This document shows positions 5,131-7,134 of a stretch of DNA of 7,134 nucleotides, one piece after another. Location: assembly GCA_964472945.1 (NCBI GenBank), contig CAYYNM010000176.1, positions 1 through 7,134 of the forward strand. Reading direction: 5' to 3'. This DNA is from QPIN01 sp964472945. Its GTDB lineage: Bacteria; Pseudomonadota; Gammaproteobacteria; Methylococcales; Methylomonadaceae. A program made the position numbers and the translations under genes. The notes below the pieces were generated by a model. The model had not been told where the DNA came from and did not search any database. It was given only the letters and a program-made list of their open reading frames with translations. Position 1 is the first letter of the stretch. Each line of letters begins with the position of its first letter.

Positions 5131-5856
5131 ATGAATAAAACTATATTAGTAACAGGTTCTAGCAGAGGTATTGGTAAAGCTATTGCATTATATTTAGCTC
5201 ATAAGGGTTATGATGTTGTGGTGCATTGCCGAAGCCGACGAGGAGAAGCGAATGCCATTGCCAATCAAATTATAGAAATAGGACAAGCTGCCCGTGTACT
5301 ACAATTTGATTTATCTGATAGGCAACAATGTTCTGAACAATTAAATCAAGATATTGAGCAACACGGTGCTTATTATGGCGTAGTTTGTAATGCAGGTATC
5401 TCGGCTGATAATGCATTCCCAGCATTAAGTGGCGAAGAATGGGATTCAGTTGTTCATACCAATCTTGATGGCTTTTATAATGTATTATTCCCATTGGTTA
5501 TGCCGATGATTAGACGACGTAAGCCAGGGCGTATTGTGACTTTATCCTCAGTTTCTGGGTTAATTGGCAATAGAGGGCAGGTTAATTATAGTGCAGCGAA
5601 AGCGGGAATTATTGGCGCAACAAAAGCGCTGGCCTTAGAATTGGCTAAACGAAAAATCACTGTAAATTGTGTGGCTCCTGGTCTTATAGAGACTGAAATG
5701 GTTGATGATTTACCACTGGAAGAGATAAAGAAAATGATTCCTTTACGACGCCTAGGTGAAGCTAAAGAAGTGGCTGCAACTGTTGCTTTTTTACTTTCTG
5801 AAGATGCTGCATATATTACCCGGCAGGTTATATCAGTTAATGGAGGTTTGTGTTAA
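5131..5856 (+). CDS. apeQ-like: 3-oxoacyl-ACP reductase (FabG-type SDR), ApeQ-like
   Basis: This 241-residue classical short-chain dehydrogenase should reduce beta-ketoacyl-ACP to beta-hydroxyacyl-ACP with NADPH. The cofactor motif is TGSSRGIG (8-15), and Arg residues after the second strand (HCRSRR) favour NADPH. Also visible are NAG (87-89) and the catalytic set Asn111 (HTN), Ser140 (LSSVSG), Tyr153 and Lys157 (NYSAAKAG). The C-terminal ISVNGGLC corresponds to the usual V-NGG end. Full FabG length. The ATG is the only reasonable start, since an in-frame stop lies just upstream at 5125-5127, yet no SD site precedes it. A TATAAA at 5119-5124 would place a transcript start near the ATG, so leaderless expression is possible. 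It forms a pair with the next ketosynthase through a one-base stop/start overlap. The placement after ApeO- and ApeP-like genes supports ApeQ over housekeeping FabG. Confidence 0.88.
   Translation: MNKTILVTGSSRGIGKAIALYLAHKGYDVVVHCRSRRGEANAIANQIIEIGQAARVLQFDLSDRQQCSEQLNQDIEQHGAYYGVVCNAGISADNAFPALSGEEWDSVVHTNLDGFYNVLFPLVMPMIRRRKPGRIVTLSSVSGLIGNRGQVNYSAAKAGIIGATKALALELAKRKITVNCVAPGLIETEMVDDLPLEEIKKMIPLRRLGEAKEVAATVAFLLSEDAAYITRQVISVNGGLC
5842..5846 (+). promoter_or_regulatory. Ribosome binding site for the second ketosynthase
   Basis: GGAGG lies within the last codons of the ketoreductase gene, 9 nt before the ATG at 5856. It would be only 3 nt before the alternative GTG at 5850, which is too close, so it decides for the ATG start. 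Confidence 0.75.
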
Positions 5857-7076
5857 TGAAACGTGTGGTTATTACAGGGATGGCCGGTTTGACACCTATT
5901 GGAAATGATTGGGGAACGGTAGCAAATAATTTAAAAAAGCAGCAAACAGGCATTCAAAAAATGGATGAATGGGATCAATATAATGGCTTAAATACGCGTT
6001 TAGCAGCTCCTGTTGATTTTACCAGACCCGAACATTATACTCGGAAACAAGTACGAGGTATGGGGCGAGTAGCTATGCTCGGCACGTATGCAACTGAGCT
6101 GGCTTTAATAGATGCTGGCTTACTGAATGATCCTTGTTTAAAAAGTGGTCAAGTGGGGATTGCTTATGGTAGCTCTTCAGGAAGTTTTGATGGGCTGATT
6201 GATTTTACCAAAATGTTATTAAATCATGATAAAGGGGGCTTGAATGCAACCTCTTATATTAGAATGATGGGACATACTTGCCCGGTTAATATCGGTTTGC
6301 ATTTTGGTATAAATGGACGCATTATTCCTACTTCAAGTGCTTGTACTTCTAGTAGTCAGGGCATAGGGTATGCTTATGAAACGATTAAATGTGGCATACA
6401 GACATTGATGATTGCCGGAGGTAGTGATGAACTCTCTGCTTCTCAGGCAGCTGTTTTTGATACCTTATTTGCAACCAGCCTGCGCAATGATGAAGCAAAT
6501 AAAACCCCTCGCCCTTTCGATAAAGATCGAGATGGCTTGGTGATAGGTGAGGGAGGCGGAACTTTTATTTTAGAAGAAAGAGAACATGCATTAAACCGTG
6601 GGGCACATATTTATGCTGAGATTATAGGCTTTGGTACTAATTCTGATGGCTTACATGTAACTCAGCCAGATAGTGATAGTATGCAGATTGCTATAAAACT
6701 AGCATTACAAGATGCTGAAATAGAAGCTGGTAAAATAGGCTATATTAGTGCGCATGGGACATCAACAGAGCGAGGAGATATTGCAGAAAGTTATGCCACA
6801 GCCGCTGTTTTTGGTGTCGATACGCCTATTAGTTCAATGAAAAGTTATACAGGGCATACTTTAGGTGCATGTGGTGCTATTGAAGCTTGGGCAACTATTA
6901 ATATGATGAATGAAAACTGGTTTCACCCCACCGTTAACCTAGATAATATAGACCCACAATGTGCTGAACTAGATTACATTAAAGGTGATATTCGTTTTAT
7001 AGAGTGTGATTATGTGATGAGTAATAATTTTGCATTTGGTGGTATTAATACATCACTTATTTTTAAACGGGTTTAG
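5856..7076 (+). CDS. apeR-like: Beta-ketoacyl-ACP synthase II-type, ApeR-like
   Basis: This 406-residue ketosynthase is of the FabF type. It starts with the typical MKRVVITGMAGLTPIG and has the full active site: SSACTSSSQ with Cys163, SAHGTSTERGD with His300, and KSYTGHTLG with Lys329 and His334. PFDKDRDGLVIGEGGG (220-235) and the end motif NNFAFGGIN are also typical. The start at 5856 overlaps the ketoreductase stop by one base (TAATG) and has a strong SD site. An in-frame GTG at 5850 would add two residues but sits too near that SD site. In characterised aryl polyene systems ApeR is a second ketosynthase distinct from the ApeO/ApeC pair and thought to act in early elongation. The same division of labour is plausible here. 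The motif pattern differs enough from the first ketosynthase (STACSSSG against SSACTSSS) that the two are not a recent duplication. Confidence 0.88.
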   Translation: MKRVVITGMAGLTPIGNDWGTVANNLKKQQTGIQKMDEWDQYNGLNTRLAAPVDFTRPEHYTRKQVRGMGRVAMLGTYATELALIDAGLLNDPCLKSGQVGIAYGSSSGSFDGLIDFTKMLLNHDKGGLNATSYIRMMGHTCPVNIGLHFGINGRIIPTSSACTSSSQGIGYAYETIKCGIQTLMIAGGSDELSASQAAVFDTLFATSLRNDEANKTPRPFDKDRDGLVIGEGGGTFILEEREHALNRGAHIYAEIIGFGTNSDGLHVTQPDSDSMQIAIKLALQDAEIEAGKIGYISAHGTSTERGDIAESYATAAVFGVDTPISSMKSYTGHTLGACGAIEAWATINMMNENWFHPTVNLDNIDPQCAELDYIKGDIRFIECDYVMSNNFAFGGINTSLIFKRV

Positions 7077-7134
7077 TAGCTATAACTCGATGTTCCAGTT
7101 TTTTTAACTTGAATTCAGAAAATACTAAAAACCA
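7077..7134 (+). other. 3' flank, no gene seen
   Basis: These 58 bases after the last stop contain a run of seven T (7099-7105) preceded only by a weak AACT/AGTT stem (7084-7087 with 7097-7100). This is too weak to call a terminator, and the window ends before a downstream gene could be judged. Confidence 0.4.

Noticed and set aside
5270..5494. 74-codon minus-strand frame inside the ketoreductase.
   Set aside because: Antisense shadow of a clear conserved enzyme.
1..7134. CRISPR arrays, tRNA or rRNA genes, phage genes, toxin-antitoxin pairs.
   Set aside because: No regularly spaced repeats, no cloverleaf or rRNA-like stretches, and no matching protein features were seen on either strand.

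Overview
This 7.1-kb, AT-rich window has the gene content and codon use of a gammaproteobacterium. That placement is tentative, because no rRNA, tRNA or housekeeping gene is present. It holds a compact secondary-metabolite locus that most resembles the aryl polyene / xanthomonadin pigment family: dissociated (type II) fatty-acid-like enzymes encoded in small, tightly overlapping genes.

Layout. Positions 1-114 are non-genic apart from a possible transposase-fragment reading frame cut by the left edge. Two minus-strand genes follow, reading leftward from about 1667: a stand-alone acyl carrier protein (ACP) with a DSM phosphopantetheine site, coupled by an ATGA overlap to a condensation/acyltransferase-superfamily protein. 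A divergent intergenic region of about 120 bp (1668-1785) separates them from the plus-strand genes. These are an FAD-dependent halogenase-like oxidoreductase (1786-3015), a ketosynthase resembling ApeO (3012-4190) and a hotdog-fold dehydratase resembling ApeP (4187-4624). Both junctions in this trio are 4-bp ATGA overlaps. A gap of about 500 bp breaks the pattern. It carries several inverted repeats and a 54-codon membrane-protein ORF (4817-4981). After it come a FabG-type ketoreductase resembling ApeQ (5131-5856) and a second ketosynthase resembling ApeR (5856-7076), which overlap by one base.

How the genes could work together. The ketosynthase / dehydratase / ketoreductase / ketosynthase order (O-P-Q-R) matches one end of known aryl polyene clusters. 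It provides elongation, keto reduction and dehydration without enoyl reduction, the chemistry that builds a conjugated polyene on an ACP. The flavoprotein has all the sequence hallmarks of a flavin-dependent halogenase, so it may decorate an aromatic starter or head group. The divergent ACP and condensation-like protein could carry and transfer an acyl group to an alcohol or amine acceptor. Missing from the window are the chain-length factor (ApeC type), aromatic starter supply, AMP ligase, phosphopantetheinyl transferase, thioesterase, LolA-like carrier and MMPL exporter. They may lie outside it. The halogenase-like gene, the condensation-like gene with its own ACP, and the unlisted small membrane ORF are what set the locus apart.
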